From contig JAJZAI010000005.1 in assembly GCA_021799495.1 (NCBI GenBank), forward strand, positions 52,416 to 116,415: a stretch of 64,000 nt of DNA, read 5' to 3'. The notes below the pieces were generated by a model, which saw only the letters and a list, made by a program, of their open reading frames with translations, was not told the DNA's origin and ran no database searches. The DNA is from Deltaproteobacteria bacterium. Lineage in GTDB: Bacteria; Desulfobacterota; Binatia; Binatales; Binataceae. The position numbers and the translations under genes are program-made. This document shows positions 16,627 through 25,779 of the stretch, one piece after another (within the stretch, counting starts at the first letter, position 1; each line of letters begins with the position of its first letter).

Positions 16627-17775
16627 TCAGTCCAGCTTGAAAATTAACTGTTCCGCGCTGTGTGGCCGCGTGTGCGGGAGTACCGCGTCGGCCAAGTTCG
16701 CCCCACCTTCCAAAAGCTCTCTAACCTCTTCGAACTCAGCGGCCACCCGCACTTTCGTTCCCTCCGAACTGGGAGTGAGAATCAGAACTTCATCGACGCC
16801 AATTCCATCGTCCGCGAGCAAATCGCGGGAATGCGTGCTGAGCATCACTTGCGCGCCTGAGCGGCGTTGCACGCGCGCCAGCATCTGCGGAATATGCCTT
16901 ACGATTTCCGGATGAAGCGACAACTCCGGCTCTTCGAGCAGCAACGGGCCGGAACTGGTTATTACGGACCACAGAAGGCCCATCAAGCGCAAAGTGCCGT
17001 CGGAAAATTGATCCTCGCGTTGCCATGCGCCGTGCGCCCGCCAGTGTTGATATTTGGCCTTTAGGTGCGGCACGCCCATCACGTCGCGATCAAGGTCCAA
17101 CTCCTCAAGCTGTGGGACAGCGGCCTTCATGGCGTTCAGAATCCGGCCTAACCGCGATCTCCTCGTTTTGTCGCTGGTTCTTGCCACTTGTTCCAGGAAG
17201 TCGCCGCCAAATGGATCAGCGCGCTTCCCGATGGACCGGTCTGGATCTCGGATTAACTGAGGCACCAGATGTAAATATCGTACGGATTCGAAGAACTCGG
17301 CAATTTCGCGGAAATCCCGGTTAACATTAACCTGTTCGAGAAATGTCTGCTTGAGCCGTTCTTGGTCCGCATGATCATCACTATCAGGGCGCTCCAAAAT
17401 CTTCTTATTGCGGTTGAAAACAAATTCCCCCTTCAAGTACGGACGCTGGTTGTTGTCCTGGCTAAACTCAAGGCGATACGTCCAGAACCGGGGTTCTGAA
17501 TCTGTTCCAATTGCCACCTCAACGCTAACATCTGGGTATCTCCGGGCTGCATAACAGCGCAACGATGATACCCCTCTGCGCTTTGTGACGGCTTCCTGAA
17601 AACCCCCGCCAACCGATGCAATATCGTGAAGGAAACGAAAGACGTCCAGAAAATTCGACTTTCCAGATGCGTTGGGGCCGACCAGAAACAGGCGTTTTTG
17701 CAGATCAGCCGAAGCGGCCGAGAAATTCCGCCAGTTCTTCAGTTCAATGTGAGTAAATCTTAAGTTGCCTTCCAA
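16627..17775 (-). CDS. AAA/ABC-type ATPase, OLD-like, first gene of a putative defence pair
   Basis: A 382-residue SMC/RecF-like ABC ATPase without membrane partners. Walker A is GPNASGKS (33-40), the ABC signature is QFSDGT (256-261), Walker B is in PLLLEEPELSLHP (277-289) and the switch histidine is in LSTHSRD (313-319). The region between about 60 and 250 replaces the coiled-coil arms of SMC proteins. This is the architecture of OLD, RloC- and AriA-like ATPases, often paired with a separate TOPRIM protein, as here. The start is TTG at 17775, with a weak AGG upstream. Lower GC and isolation between housekeeping genes suggest transfer. The role in phage or plasmid defence is inferred from architecture. 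Confidence 0.85.
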   Translation of the reverse strand: MEGNLRFTHIELKNWRNFSAASADLQKRLFLVGPNASGKSNFLDVFRFLHDIASVGGGFQEAVTKRRGVSSLRCYAARRYPDVSVEVAIGTDSEPRFWTYRLEFSQDNNQRPYLKGEFVFNRNKKILERPDSDDHADQERLKQTFLEQVNVNRDFREIAEFFESVRYLHLVPQLIRDPDRSIGKRADPFGGDFLEQVARTSDKTRRSRLGRILNAMKAAVPQLEELDLDRDVMGVPHLKAKYQHWRAHGAWQREDQFSDGTLRLMGLLWSVITSSGPLLLEEPELSLHPEIVRHIPQMLARVQRRSGAQVMLSTHSRDLLADDGIGVDEVLILTPSSEGTKVRVAAEFEEVRELLEGGANLADAVLPHTRPHSAEQLIFKLD

Positions 17776-17850
17776 TTCGAACCTTGCAGCTAATCATAAC
17801 ATACGCCGCTTGCGTGGGCCTACAACGCGCGAAATGAGAGGGCTCGCCTT

Positions 17851-19035
17851 TCAACGGATCGCCTTGATTTTGCGCAGGTGGGCGAGCTCCTCGGGCGTGT
17901 AGCCGAGCGCCGCGAGAACGTCCGCCGTATGCTCGCCGACCAGCGGCGGGCGCGACGGACGGCCGGGCGTCTCGCCCAGCTTGACCGCGAGTCCAGCGGT
18001 TTTGATTTCGCCGAGCGCCGGATGCGCCATCCGCAGCATCAGCTCGCGCGCTGCAGCCTGCGGATGATTGAACATCTCCTCGATCGTCAGAATCGGGCCG
18101 GAGGGAATGCCCGCTTCGTTGAAACGATCGATCCAGTATTGCGCCGGATGGTCCCTGAGCGCGGCGTTGATTTCGGCGGTGAGCGCGTCGCGGTTCCTGA
18201 TGCGATGGCCGAGCTTGTCGAAGCGCGGGTCGGCGGCGAGTTCGGGCCGGCCGATCGTCTTGACGAACGTGCGCCACATCGTCTCGTTCCCGCATGAGAT
18301 ATTGAAGGGCCGGTCCGCGGCCATGTGGACGCCGTGCGGCGCGGAGAGCGGATGGTGGTTGCCGGCGGGGCCGGGGGTTTTGCCGGTGTCGAAATAGATG
18401 CCGGCGGACCAGCTCAGGATGCTGACGATCGCCTCGAGCAGCGAGGTTTCGACCTTCTGGCCGCGGCCGGTGCGATGGCGCGCCTCGAGCGCGAGCAAAA
18501 TTCCCTGCGCGGCGAAAATGCCGCCCAGCAGATCACAGATCGCGATGCCGACGCGCATCGGCCCGCTTTCCTTCGTGCCCGTCACGCTCATCAGGCCCGA
18601 AAAGCCCTGCGCAATCTGGTCGAAGCCGGGATAGTCGCGCATCGGCCCGCTGGCGCCGAAGCCCGAGATCGAGCAGGCGATGATGCGCGGATTGCGCGCG
18701 GCGAGCGCTTCGTAGCCGAAGCCGAGCGCGTCCATCACGCCGGGGCGGAAATTGTCGATCACGACATCGGCGTTATCGAGCATCCGCTGCAACACGGCGC
18801 GGCCTTCGGGAGTCTTGGTCGAAACCTGCACGCTTTTTTTCGAGCGGTTCGTGCTCAGGAAGAAATAGGTGTCCTTGCCGCTGTAGTCGCCCATCTCGCC
18901 GCGCGCGCCCTCGACCGGCTCGATTTTGAAAATATCGGCGCCGTAATCGCCGAGAATCTGCGTGCAGAAGGGTCCGGCGAGGTAGCGGGTGAAATCGACG
19001 ACCTTGATTCCGGCGAGCGGTGGATTTTCGGGCAT
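17851..19035 (-). CDS. CaiB/BaiF-type (class III) CoA-transferase
   Basis: Transfers CoA between carboxylic acids through aspartyl-acyl intermediates; cytoplasmic, probably a dimer with interlocked chains. The N-terminus LAGIKVVDFTRYLAGPFCTQ is the family signature, followed by KIEPVEGARGE, NFRPGVMDALGFGYE, and VGIAICDLLGGIFAAQG, whose Asp is the likely nucleophile. The length (394 residues) is normal. The ATG at 19035 has AGGAG six bases upstream; a TTG two codons earlier would overlap that site and is rejected. The gene is 90 bp from glmS on the same strand. The acyl substrate is unknown; with the acyl-CoA dehydrogenase it suggests degradation of unusual organic acids. Confidence 0.93.
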   Translation of the reverse strand: MPENPPLAGIKVVDFTRYLAGPFCTQILGDYGADIFKIEPVEGARGEMGDYSGKDTYFFLSTNRSKKSVQVSTKTPEGRAVLQRMLDNADVVIDNFRPGVMDALGFGYEALAARNPRIIACSISGFGASGPMRDYPGFDQIAQGFSGLMSVTGTKESGPMRVGIAICDLLGGIFAAQGILLALEARHRTGRGQKVETSLLEAIVSILSWSAGIYFDTGKTPGPAGNHHPLSAPHGVHMAADRPFNISCGNETMWRTFVKTIGRPELAADPRFDKLGHRIRNRDALTAEINAALRDHPAQYWIDRFNEAGIPSGPILTIEEMFNHPQAAARELMLRMAHPALGEIKTAGLAVKLGETPGRPSRPPLVGEHTADVLAALGYTPEELAHLRKIKAIR

Positions 19036-19125
19036 GGCCAACTCCTGAATCGCGCGGCGGCGAACTTATCTTCGCGATTTACGCCGATTTCGGCGCCGCC
19101 GTCAAAGCCGCCCATGCGCGGGCCG

Positions 19126-20958
19126 CTATTCGACGGTGACGGATTTGGCGAGATTGCGCGGCTGATCGACGTCGGCGCCGCGATAGACCGCGATATGATA
19201 GGCGAGCAGTTGCAAGGGCACGGTAGTCAGCGCCGGCATCAGGAAGCGGTTCGTCGCCGGCACGTCGATAATTTCCCACGCGACTTCTTCGAGTTCGGGC
19301 GTGCGCCGATCGGTGACGGCGATAATCCGGCCGTTGCGCGATTCGACCTCTTTCAGGTTCGATAGCGTTTTTTCGAAGACGTTGTCGTTCGGAATAATCA
19401 CGACGACCGGCATCTCCTCGTCGATCAGCGCGATCGGCCCGTGCTTCATTTCGCCGGCCGAGTAGCCCTCGGCGTGGATGTAGGAAATCTCCTTCAATTT
19501 GAGCGCGCCTTCGAGCGCGACGGGATAGTTGACGCCGCGGCCGAGATAGAGAAAATCGCGGGCCTTGCCGTACTTACGCGCGATCTTCTCGATTTGCCGC
19601 TCGCGCGAAATCGCTATCTCGATTTGCTGCGGAATCGCGAACGCGGGCCGCAGCAGCTCCTCGGCCGCGCGCGAATCGATGCGGCCGAGCGCCTGCGCCA
19701 GATGAATTGCGAAGAGGTAGAAGGCCTCGATTTGCGTGAGGAAACACTTGGTGGTGGTGACGCTGATTTCGGGACCGCAGCGCGTGTAGAGCTGGGCGTC
19801 GGCCTTGCGCGCGATCGACGAATCGACCGTGTTGGTGAGCGCGACCAGCCATGCGCCGCGCCGCCGTCCTTCTTCCATCGCGGCCAGGGTGTCGGCGGTC
19901 TCGCCGGACTGCGAAACGGCGACGATCAGCGTGCGCTCGTCGATCGCCGGCCGGCGATAGCGGAATTCTGCCGAATAATCGACTTCCACCGGGATGCCGG
20001 CCAGCTCCTCGATCATGAATTTGCCGATCAACGAGGAAATCCACGACGCGCCCGCCGAAACCATCACGATGCGTCCGATCGCCTCGGGACCGGCCGGCGG
20101 CAGGATTGGCGTTTCAAAGCGCACGTCCGCCGCGCCCGCGCTGGCGCGTCCGCTCAACGTATCGATCCACGCCTGCGGCTGTTCGCCAATCTCCTTGCGG
20201 AGATAATGCCGATAACCGCCCTTGGTCGCGGCGACGGCGTCCCATTCGACGAGCCGCGGCGCGCGCGCGATCGGCGCGCCGTCAAAGGCGGTCAGGCGGA
20301 TTCCGTCAGCGGAGATTTCGGCCAGTTCGCCGTCCTCCATCACGAGCGCGCGCCGGGTATGCTCCAGCAACGCGGGAATATCCGAGGCGACGAAATTTTC
20401 GCCGTCGCCGAAGCCGAGCACCAGCGGCGTCGCGGTTTTGGCGGCGACCATGCGGCCCGGATCGCTTTCGGCCAGTGCGACGATCGAAAACGATCCCTTG
20501 AGTTCGCGCACCGCCGCGCGCACCGCTTCGGTTAAATCGCCGCCGGCCTTGAGCCGCTCCTCGATCAGATGGGAAATCAGTTCGGTGTCGGTTTCCGATC
20601 TGAGTTTGTGGCCGCGCGCGAGCAAGGCCGCGCGCAGCTCCACGTAGTTCTCAATAATGCCGTTATGGATCACGGCGACCGGACCGGCCTTGTGCGGATG
20701 CGCGTTTTCCTCGGATGGGCGGCCGTGCGTGGCCCATCGCGTATGGCCGATCCCGATATGGCCGCGCACGGGAGCGCGTTCCAGCGCCGCGCACAGATTG
20801 TCAAGCTTGCCGACCGCGCGGCGGATTTCCAGCCGGCCCGCGCCGTCGAGCGCGGCGACGCCGGCGGAATCGTAGCCGCGATATTCGAGCCGCCTGAGGC
20901 CGCCGATCAGGATCGGTGCGGCGTCGCGCGAACCGGCGTATCCGATAATTCCGCACAT
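19126..20958 (-). CDS. glmS: Glutamine-fructose-6-phosphate aminotransferase (isomerizing)
   Basis: Makes glucosamine-6-phosphate from fructose-6-phosphate and glutamine, the first step of UDP-GlcNAc synthesis. The 610-residue protein starts MCGIIGYAG, so Cys2 becomes the N-terminal nucleophile of the Ntn glutaminase domain (to about 240, with GHTRWATHG). Two SIS domains follow (about 285-420 and 455-600, with VSQSGETADTLAA and the closing RNLAKSVTVE). It is 51 bp downstream of glmU on the same strand, giving the order zinc-ribbon gene, glmU, glmS. No glmS ribozyme-like element is evident in the short gap. Confidence 0.97.
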   Translation of the reverse strand: MCGIIGYAGSRDAAPILIGGLRRLEYRGYDSAGVAALDGAGRLEIRRAVGKLDNLCAALERAPVRGHIGIGHTRWATHGRPSEENAHPHKAGPVAVIHNGIIENYVELRAALLARGHKLRSETDTELISHLIEERLKAGGDLTEAVRAAVRELKGSFSIVALAESDPGRMVAAKTATPLVLGFGDGENFVASDIPALLEHTRRALVMEDGELAEISADGIRLTAFDGAPIARAPRLVEWDAVAATKGGYRHYLRKEIGEQPQAWIDTLSGRASAGAADVRFETPILPPAGPEAIGRIVMVSAGASWISSLIGKFMIEELAGIPVEVDYSAEFRYRRPAIDERTLIVAVSQSGETADTLAAMEEGRRRGAWLVALTNTVDSSIARKADAQLYTRCGPEISVTTTKCFLTQIEAFYLFAIHLAQALGRIDSRAAEELLRPAFAIPQQIEIAISRERQIEKIARKYGKARDFLYLGRGVNYPVALEGALKLKEISYIHAEGYSAGEMKHGPIALIDEEMPVVVIIPNDNVFEKTLSNLKEVESRNGRIIAVTDRRTPELEEVAWEIIDVPATNRFLMPALTTVPLQLLAYHIAVYRGADVDQPRNLAKSVTVE

Positions 20959-21009
20959 AACGGCCCTATTTTAATCTTCCGTCCGCAATGAATCTGCTCG
21001 CGCGGCCGA

Positions 21010-22446
21010 TCATTCGCCCGCGCCGTTCTTCAGCGCTTTCGGATGTCCGGCGTGGCGCGCGCGCCAGCCCGCGGTCCATCCGGGCTTTTCGCGTTGCGGA
21101 TGATGCGAGACGACCAGCGCGCCGGCGCCGACGTCGCGCAAAATCGTCGTGCCCGACGCGACATAAACGTCGTCGCCCACCGTCACCGGCGCGACCAGTT
21201 GCGTGTCGCATCCGACCATGCAGCGATCGCCGATCCGGGTGACGTGCTTGTCGTAGCCGTCGTAATTGACCGTGATCACGCCGCATCCGATATTGGTTTC
21301 GCGTCCGATAATCGCGTCGCCGAGATAGCTCAGATGGCTCGCCTTCGAGCCGCTTCCGATGCGCGCCTTTTTGGTCTCGACGAAATTCCCGATCCGGTTG
21401 CGGCCTTCGAGTTCCGTGCCTTCGCGCAGGTTGGCGAACGGGCCGATTTCGCAATCCGGGCCGATTTCGCAATGCTCGGCGCGCACGCAAATCTTGAGAT
21501 GGGACCGGTCGCCGACGGCGACGCCGTCGAGCCACGCCGTGCCTTCGATCACCACGCCCGCGCCGATTCGCGAGCGGCCGAGAATCCGCACGTTGGGGCC
21601 GATGATCGTGTCGCGGCCGATTTCCGCTTCCGGCGCGATATACGCCGTCGCCGGATCGATCAGCGTCACTCCCGCGGCCATCAGGCGGCGGTTCACGTCA
21701 TGGCGAATCGACTCTTCCATGCGGGCCATCTCCTCGCGCGAATTGATTCCTGCGAATTCCGCCGCGTCGGGCGCGCGCCATGCGTTGACGCGGGCGCCGC
21801 GGCGGCGCGCGATCGCGACGATATCGGTCAAATAGTACTCGCGTTGCGCGTTGTCGGCGCGCAGTTCAGCGATCGCCGCCCGCAGCAAGCGGGCGTCCGC
21901 CAGATAGACGCCGGTATTGATCTCGCTAATCGCCAGAATCGCCGGAGTCGCGTCGCGCGCCTCGACGATCGCGGCGACGACGCCGGACGAATCGCGTGTC
22001 ACGCGGCCGTACGCCGCCGGATCTTTCATTTCGGCGCTGATGAACGAAAGCTCAGCGCCGCCTGCGCGATGCGCGCGGACGAATTCGCGCAGCGTTTCCG
22101 TTTTGATCAATGGAGTGTCGCCGTATCCGATCAGGATCTCGCCCGCGAATTCGGAATCGAGCGCGCCAAGCGCGGCGCGCGCCGCGTCGCCGGTGCCGCG
22201 CTGCTCCGCCTGCCGCGCGACGCCGATCGCCGTGTCCGGAACGGCGGCGCGCGCCGCACTTTCGACGGCCTCGGCCTGATGGCCGACGACGACCACGATC
22301 GGCCGCGGCTTGAGACCCGCGATCGGTTCAAGCGCGCGCGCAAGTATCGTGCGGCCGGCGAGCTCGTGGAGCACCTTGGCGCGCTCCGAGCGCATCCGCG
22401 TTCCCATCCCGGCGGCAAGCACGACGGCGGCTAGCTGGCGTTCCAT
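21010..22446 (-). CDS. glmU: Bifunctional UDP-N-acetylglucosamine pyrophosphorylase / glucosamine-1-phosphate N-acetyltransferase
   Basis: Catalyses the last two steps to UDP-GlcNAc for peptidoglycan and LPS. The N-terminal uridylyltransferase domain begins LAAVVLAAGMGTRMRSERAK and contains EQRGTGDAA, GYGDTPLI and EINTGVYL. The C-terminal left-handed beta-helix acetyltransferase has hexapeptide repeats (IGRDTIIGPNVRILG), NFVETKKARIG and KASHLSYLGDA with the catalytic His. I use the ATG at 22446 (478 residues) because upstream in-frame codons lie inside the preceding zinc-ribbon gene, whose stop is four bases away. The gene is coupled to that gene and to glmS downstream. Confidence 0.97.
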   Translation of the reverse strand: MERQLAAVVLAAGMGTRMRSERAKVLHELAGRTILARALEPIAGLKPRPIVVVVGHQAEAVESAARAAVPDTAIGVARQAEQRGTGDAARAALGALDSEFAGEILIGYGDTPLIKTETLREFVRAHRAGGAELSFISAEMKDPAAYGRVTRDSSGVVAAIVEARDATPAILAISEINTGVYLADARLLRAAIAELRADNAQREYYLTDIVAIARRRGARVNAWRAPDAAEFAGINSREEMARMEESIRHDVNRRLMAAGVTLIDPATAYIAPEAEIGRDTIIGPNVRILGRSRIGAGVVIEGTAWLDGVAVGDRSHLKICVRAEHCEIGPDCEIGPFANLREGTELEGRNRIGNFVETKKARIGSGSKASHLSYLGDAIIGRETNIGCGVITVNYDGYDKHVTRIGDRCMVGCDTQLVAPVTVGDDVYVASGTTILRDVGAGALVVSHHPQREKPGWTAGWRARHAGHPKALKNGAGE

Positions 22447-22450
22447 CGCA

Positions 22451-22738
22451 TCAGGACTTCTTTTTGAAGAGCGCATCGAGCCGCGCGCGCGCGTCATCCG
22501 CTTTGGGTACGGCGCGCGCCGACGCTTCGACGCGCGGCCGAAAAAACTCGCAGAAATTGGCGCGGTCCTTGTCCGCCACCAGATCGGCCTGCGTTTCGCG
22601 GCACTGGTTGTGATAGGCGGGGTCGTGATGCGCGCAGTTGAGGCATACGTGCTGCGCCCGGTCGCATCTGGGGCATCGAGCGCGAAAGCCCACCCGCTCG
22701 TCCACCGCGATCGCGCGTCCGCAATGAAAACAGGTCAT
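22451..22738 (-). CDS. Small zinc-ribbon protein, first gene of the glmU-glmS operon
   Basis: A 95-residue cytosolic protein with many cysteines: MTCFHCGRAI, CPRCDRAQHVCLNCAHH and CRETQ, then RANFCEFFRP and a Lys-rich end LDALFKKKS. The Cys and His pattern fits two zinc sites. Proteins of this pattern occur next to glmU in related bacteria, but their role is not known to me. The start at 22738 is chosen because the open frame upstream runs into the divergent xerC gene. It is separated from xerC by 64 bp, which must carry promoters for both directions. It might bind RNA or regulate the operon; this is speculative. Confidence 0.7.
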   Translation of the reverse strand: MTCFHCGRAIAVDERVGFRARCPRCDRAQHVCLNCAHHDPAYHNQCRETQADLVADKDRANFCEFFRPRVEASARAVPKADDARARLDALFKKKS

Positions 22739-22802
22739 CGCCACAGGCGCCCGGGCGGGCGTCGCCTTTTGCCTGCCCGAAGCTGCTGATAGCATAAACC
22801 GA

Positions 22803-23738
22803 ATGACGGTCACGGGCGAGGCGGCGGCGCCGATGGAACGCGAGCTCGAACGCTTCGGCGAAGCGCTCGGGATGGCGGCGCGGGCGGCGGCGAACACGGT
22901 CAAAAGCTATCTGCGCGACTTGCGGGATTTTCGCCTTTACCTGCTGGAACGCGCGCCGTCCGCATGCGGCGAAAACCGGCGCGACGCGTCGCCTGGGCTG
23001 ATTTCGGCCGACCATGTCCGCGCCTATCTTGCCGAGACCATGAAGCACGCAAGTCGCGCCACCACCCAACGTCGCCTGTTTGCGATCAAGGCTTATTTCC
23101 GCTGGCGCGAGACGAACCTCGGCGCCGATAATCCCGCCCGCTCGATTCGCGCGCCCAAAGTCGGACAACGGCTGCCGCAGGTGATGCCCGCCGCGGAGGT
23201 CGCGCGCCTGATCGAGGCGCCGGAGAGCGTCGCCGGCGCCGCGGCGTCGCGCGACCGCGCGATTCTGGAAACCCTTTATTCGGCCGGACTCCGCGTCAGC
23301 GAGCTGGTCGGATTGCGCTGGCGCGACCTCGACGAAGAACTCGGGATGGTCACGGTGCGGGCGGGCAAGGGCAACAAGGATCGGATCGCGCCGATCGGCG
23401 AGGTCGCGCTCGACGCGATTCGGACGTGGCGCGCCGCCGCGCCGGCCGCCGCGGCTCCCGACGGTCCCGTCTTCACCAATTTGCGCGGCGGCCGATTGTC
23501 CGTGCGCTGGGTGCAAAAACTGGTCGGACGCCGCCTGCGCGACGCGGGCCTGGATTCCGCGCTCACGCCGCACGGCCTGCGCCATTGTTTCGCCACTCAT
23601 CTGCTCGACGCCGGAGCCGACCTGCGCGCGATTCAAGAGATGCTGGGCCACGCCAGCCTCAGCACCACCCAGCGCTACACCCACGTCAGCGTCAAACATC
23701 TGCAGGAGGTCTATCGCCGTGCCCATCCGCGCGCATAA
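22803..23738 (+). CDS. xerC: Tyrosine recombinase XerC
   Basis: Site-specific recombinase that, with a partner, resolves chromosome dimers at dif. The 311-residue protein has an N-terminal core-binding SAM-like domain (about 15-110) and a catalytic domain with Arg164 ([12 protein letters not shown]), a Lys in GKGNKDR, His257-x2-Arg260 ([11 protein letters not shown]), His283 ([10 protein letters not shown]) and nucleophile Tyr292. It is followed by hslV with a 20-bp overlap, a very common order (xerC-hslV-hslU) that argues for the housekeeping Xer protein rather than a mobile integrase. No att-like repeats are seen around it. Confidence 0.93.
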   Translation: MTVTGEAAAPMERELERFGEALGMAARAAANTVKSYLRDLRDFRLYLLERAPSACGENRRDASPGLISADHVRAYLAETMKHASRATTQRRLFAIKAYFRWRETNLGADNPARSIRAPKVGQRLPQVMPAAEVARLIEAPESVAGAAASRDRAILETLYSAGLRVSELVGLRWRDLDEELGMVTVRAGKGNKDRIAPIGEVALDAIRTWRAAAPAAAAPDGPVFTNLRGGRLSVRWVQKLVGRRLRDAGLDSALTPHGLRHCFATHLLDAGADLRAIQEMLGHASLSTTQRYTHVSVKHLQEVYRRAHPRA

Positions 23739-24288
23739 CGCCGAGGCGCCCGACGTCCGGGTGCGCGCCACCACGATTCTCTGCGTGCGCCACGGTGGCA
23801 AGCTGGTGATGGCGGGCGACGGGCAGGTCAGCGTCGGCCAGACGATCATGAAGCGCGGCGCGCGCAAGGTCCGCCGCCTGCACAACAACGCCGTGCTGGC
23901 CGGATTCGCCGGCTCGACCGCCGACGCGCTGACCCTGTTCGACAAGTTCGAGAGCAAATTGCAGTCGGTGAACGGCAATCTCAGGCGCGCCGCCGTCGAA
24001 TTGGCCAAGGATTGGCGGACCGATCGGATTCTGCGCCGGCTGGAGGCGATGCTGATCGTGGCCGACGCGGAAAGCTCGCTGCTGATCACCGGCGCCGGCG
24101 ACGTGGTCGAGCCCGACGACGGCCTGATCGCGATCGGTTCGGGCGGCAACTACGCGCTGGCCGCGGCGCGCGCCCTGATCCGCCACGGCGGCGCGCTCGA
24201 CGCGCGCACGATCGCCGAGAGCGCGATGCGCGTCGCGGCGGAGATTTGCGTGTACACGAATGATCAATTTGTTATCGAGGAATTGTAG
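23719..24288 (+). CDS. hslV: ATP-dependent protease subunit HslV (ClpQ)
   Basis: Proteasome-like peptidase subunit of the HslUV protease. The start is GTG at 23719, inside the xerC end, supported by GCAGGAGG nine bases upstream. A propeptide of about 17 residues precedes the mature N-terminus [11 protein letters not shown]; Thr18 is the expected nucleophile after processing, a longer leader than the single Met of E. coli Hsl[32 protein letters not shown] and [15 protein letters not shown] are diagnostic. It forms a double hexameric ring with HslU, encoded 27 bp downstream. Confidence 0.97.
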   Translation: MPIRAHNAEAPDVRVRATTILCVRHGGKLVMAGDGQVSVGQTIMKRGARKVRRLHNNAVLAGFAGSTADALTLFDKFESKLQSVNGNLRRAAVELAKDWRTDRILRRLEAMLIVADAESSLLITGAGDVVEPDDGLIAIGSGGNYALAAARALIRHGGALDARTIAESAMRVAAEICVYTNDQFVIEEL

Positions 24289-24315
24289 GCGCGGACGCTT
24301 GCGCGCGGCCGCGCC

Positions 24316-25704
24316 ATGGCTGAAGAGATGGGATCACCGAACGTAATGACGCCGCGCGAAATCGTCTCCGAGCTGGACCGCTATATCGTCGGCCAGCATG
24401 ACGCCAAGCGCGCGGTCGCGATCGCGCTCAGGAATCGATGGCGCCGGCAGAACGTGGCGCCCGACCTGCGCGACGAAATCGCGCCGAAGAACATCCTGAT
24501 GATCGGACCGACCGGCGTCGGCAAAACCGAAATCGCCCGGCGGCTGGCGAAACTTGCGCAGGCGCCGTTCGTCAAGGTCGAAGCCTCGCGCTATACCGAG
24601 GTCGGTTACGTCGGCCGCGACGTCGAGTCGATGATCCGCGACCTGGTCGAAATTTCGATCAAGATGGTGCGCGAGGAAGAACGCGAGCGCGTCGCCGTGA
24701 AGGCCCGCGACGGGGCCGAGGAGCGCCTGCTCGATATCCTTTACCCGTCTTCGCCGGGCAAGACCCGCAAGCCCGCGACCGTCGACGCCGAAGGCGCGCT
24801 GCGCGTGGCCGAGACCGATTCGCACAACGAAACGCGCGAAAAGCTGCGCCGTCTATTGCGCGACGGCTATCTGAACGAGCGCGAAGTCGAAATCGAAGTC
24901 ACGCAGCAGGCGACTCCCGCGCTCGAAGTGCTCACTCCGCAGGGCATGGAAGAGATGGGCGCGAGCATGAAGGACCTGCTGAGCCAGATGATGCCGCGCA
25001 AGAGCCGCAGGCGCAAAGTCAAAGTGCCGGAAGCGCTCGAGATTCTCGCTCAGGAGGAATCCGCGCGCCTGGTCGATATGGACAACGTCACGCGCGAGGC
25101 GGTCGTGCGCGCCGAGCAGTCGGGCATCGTGTTCATCGACGAGATCGACAAAATCGCCGGGCGCGAATCGGCGCACGGCCCCGACGTTTCGCGCGAAGGC
25201 GTGCAGCGCGACCTGCTGCCAATCGTCGAGGGCTCGACCGTCAACACCAAGTACGGCGCGGTCCGCACCGATCATGTGCTGTTCGTCGCGTCCGGCGCCT
25301 TTCACACCTCCAAGCCGTCGGACCTGATTCCTGAGTTCCAGGGGCGGTTTCCGATCCGCGTCGAGCTCAACGCGCTGACCAGGGAAGACTTCATCCGCAT
25401 CCTGACCGAGCCCGAAAACGCGCTTACCCGGCAATATACGGCGTTGCTGGCGACGGAAAAGGTGCGGATCGGATTCACCGCCGAGGCGATCGCGGCGCTG
25501 GCCGAAATTGCCGCGCAGGTGAACGCGCGCTCGGAGAATATCGGCGCCCGACGCCTTCATACCGTGCTCGAACGGCTGCTCGAAGACCTGTCGTTCGACG
25601 CGCCGGAAATGGCCGGCCGCGAAATTTCGATCGATGACGCCTATGTGCATGAACGGCTCGATCCGATCGTGAAGAACGAAGACCTGTCGCGATACATCCT
25701 TTAG
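24316..25704 (+). CDS. hslU: ATP-dependent protease ATPase subunit HslU (ClpY)
   Basis: AAA+ unfoldase of the HslUV complex, 462 residues. The N-terminus [17 protein letters not shown], Walker [10 protein letters not shown] (about residue 67), pore-loop region [15 protein letters not shown], Walker B in [12 protein letters not shown] and sensor-2 region [14 protein letters not shown] are present. The C-terminal DLSRYIL is the tail that docks into HslV and activates it. The variable I domain (about 110-245) is of normal size. The initiator ATG at 24316 lacks a good ribosome-binding site; the alternative ATG codons five and ten codons later are less likely. Confidence 0.98.
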   Translation: MAEEMGSPNVMTPREIVSELDRYIVGQHDAKRAVAIALRNRWRRQNVAPDLRDEIAPKNILMIGPTGVGKTEIARRLAKLAQAPFVKVEASRYTEVGYVGRDVESMIRDLVEISIKMVREEERERVAVKARDGAEERLLDILYPSSPGKTRKPATVDAEGALRVAETDSHNETREKLRRLLRDGYLNEREVEIEVTQQATPALEVLTPQGMEEMGASMKDLLSQMMPRKSRRRKVKVPEALEILAQEESARLVDMDNVTREAVVRAEQSGIVFIDEIDKIAGRESAHGPDVSREGVQRDLLPIVEGSTVNTKYGAVRTDHVLFVASGAFHTSKPSDLIPEFQGRFPIRVELNALTREDFIRILTEPENALTRQYTALLATEKVRIGFTAEAIAALAEIAAQVNARSENIGARRLHTVLERLLEDLSFDAPEMAGREISIDDAYVHERLDPIVKNEDLSRYIL

Positions 25705-25779
25705 GGAGACGATCTTCCGGCGGTTCCGGCCAATTCGGACCGGGATGGCCGGCGCCGGACCGGCGACTTCAAAAAACCA

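Noticed and set aside
22803..23738. Tyrosine recombinase as integrase of a mobile element
   Set aside because: The overlap with hslV and the xerC-hslV-hslU order mark it as housekeeping XerC; no att repeats or cargo boundaries are visible.
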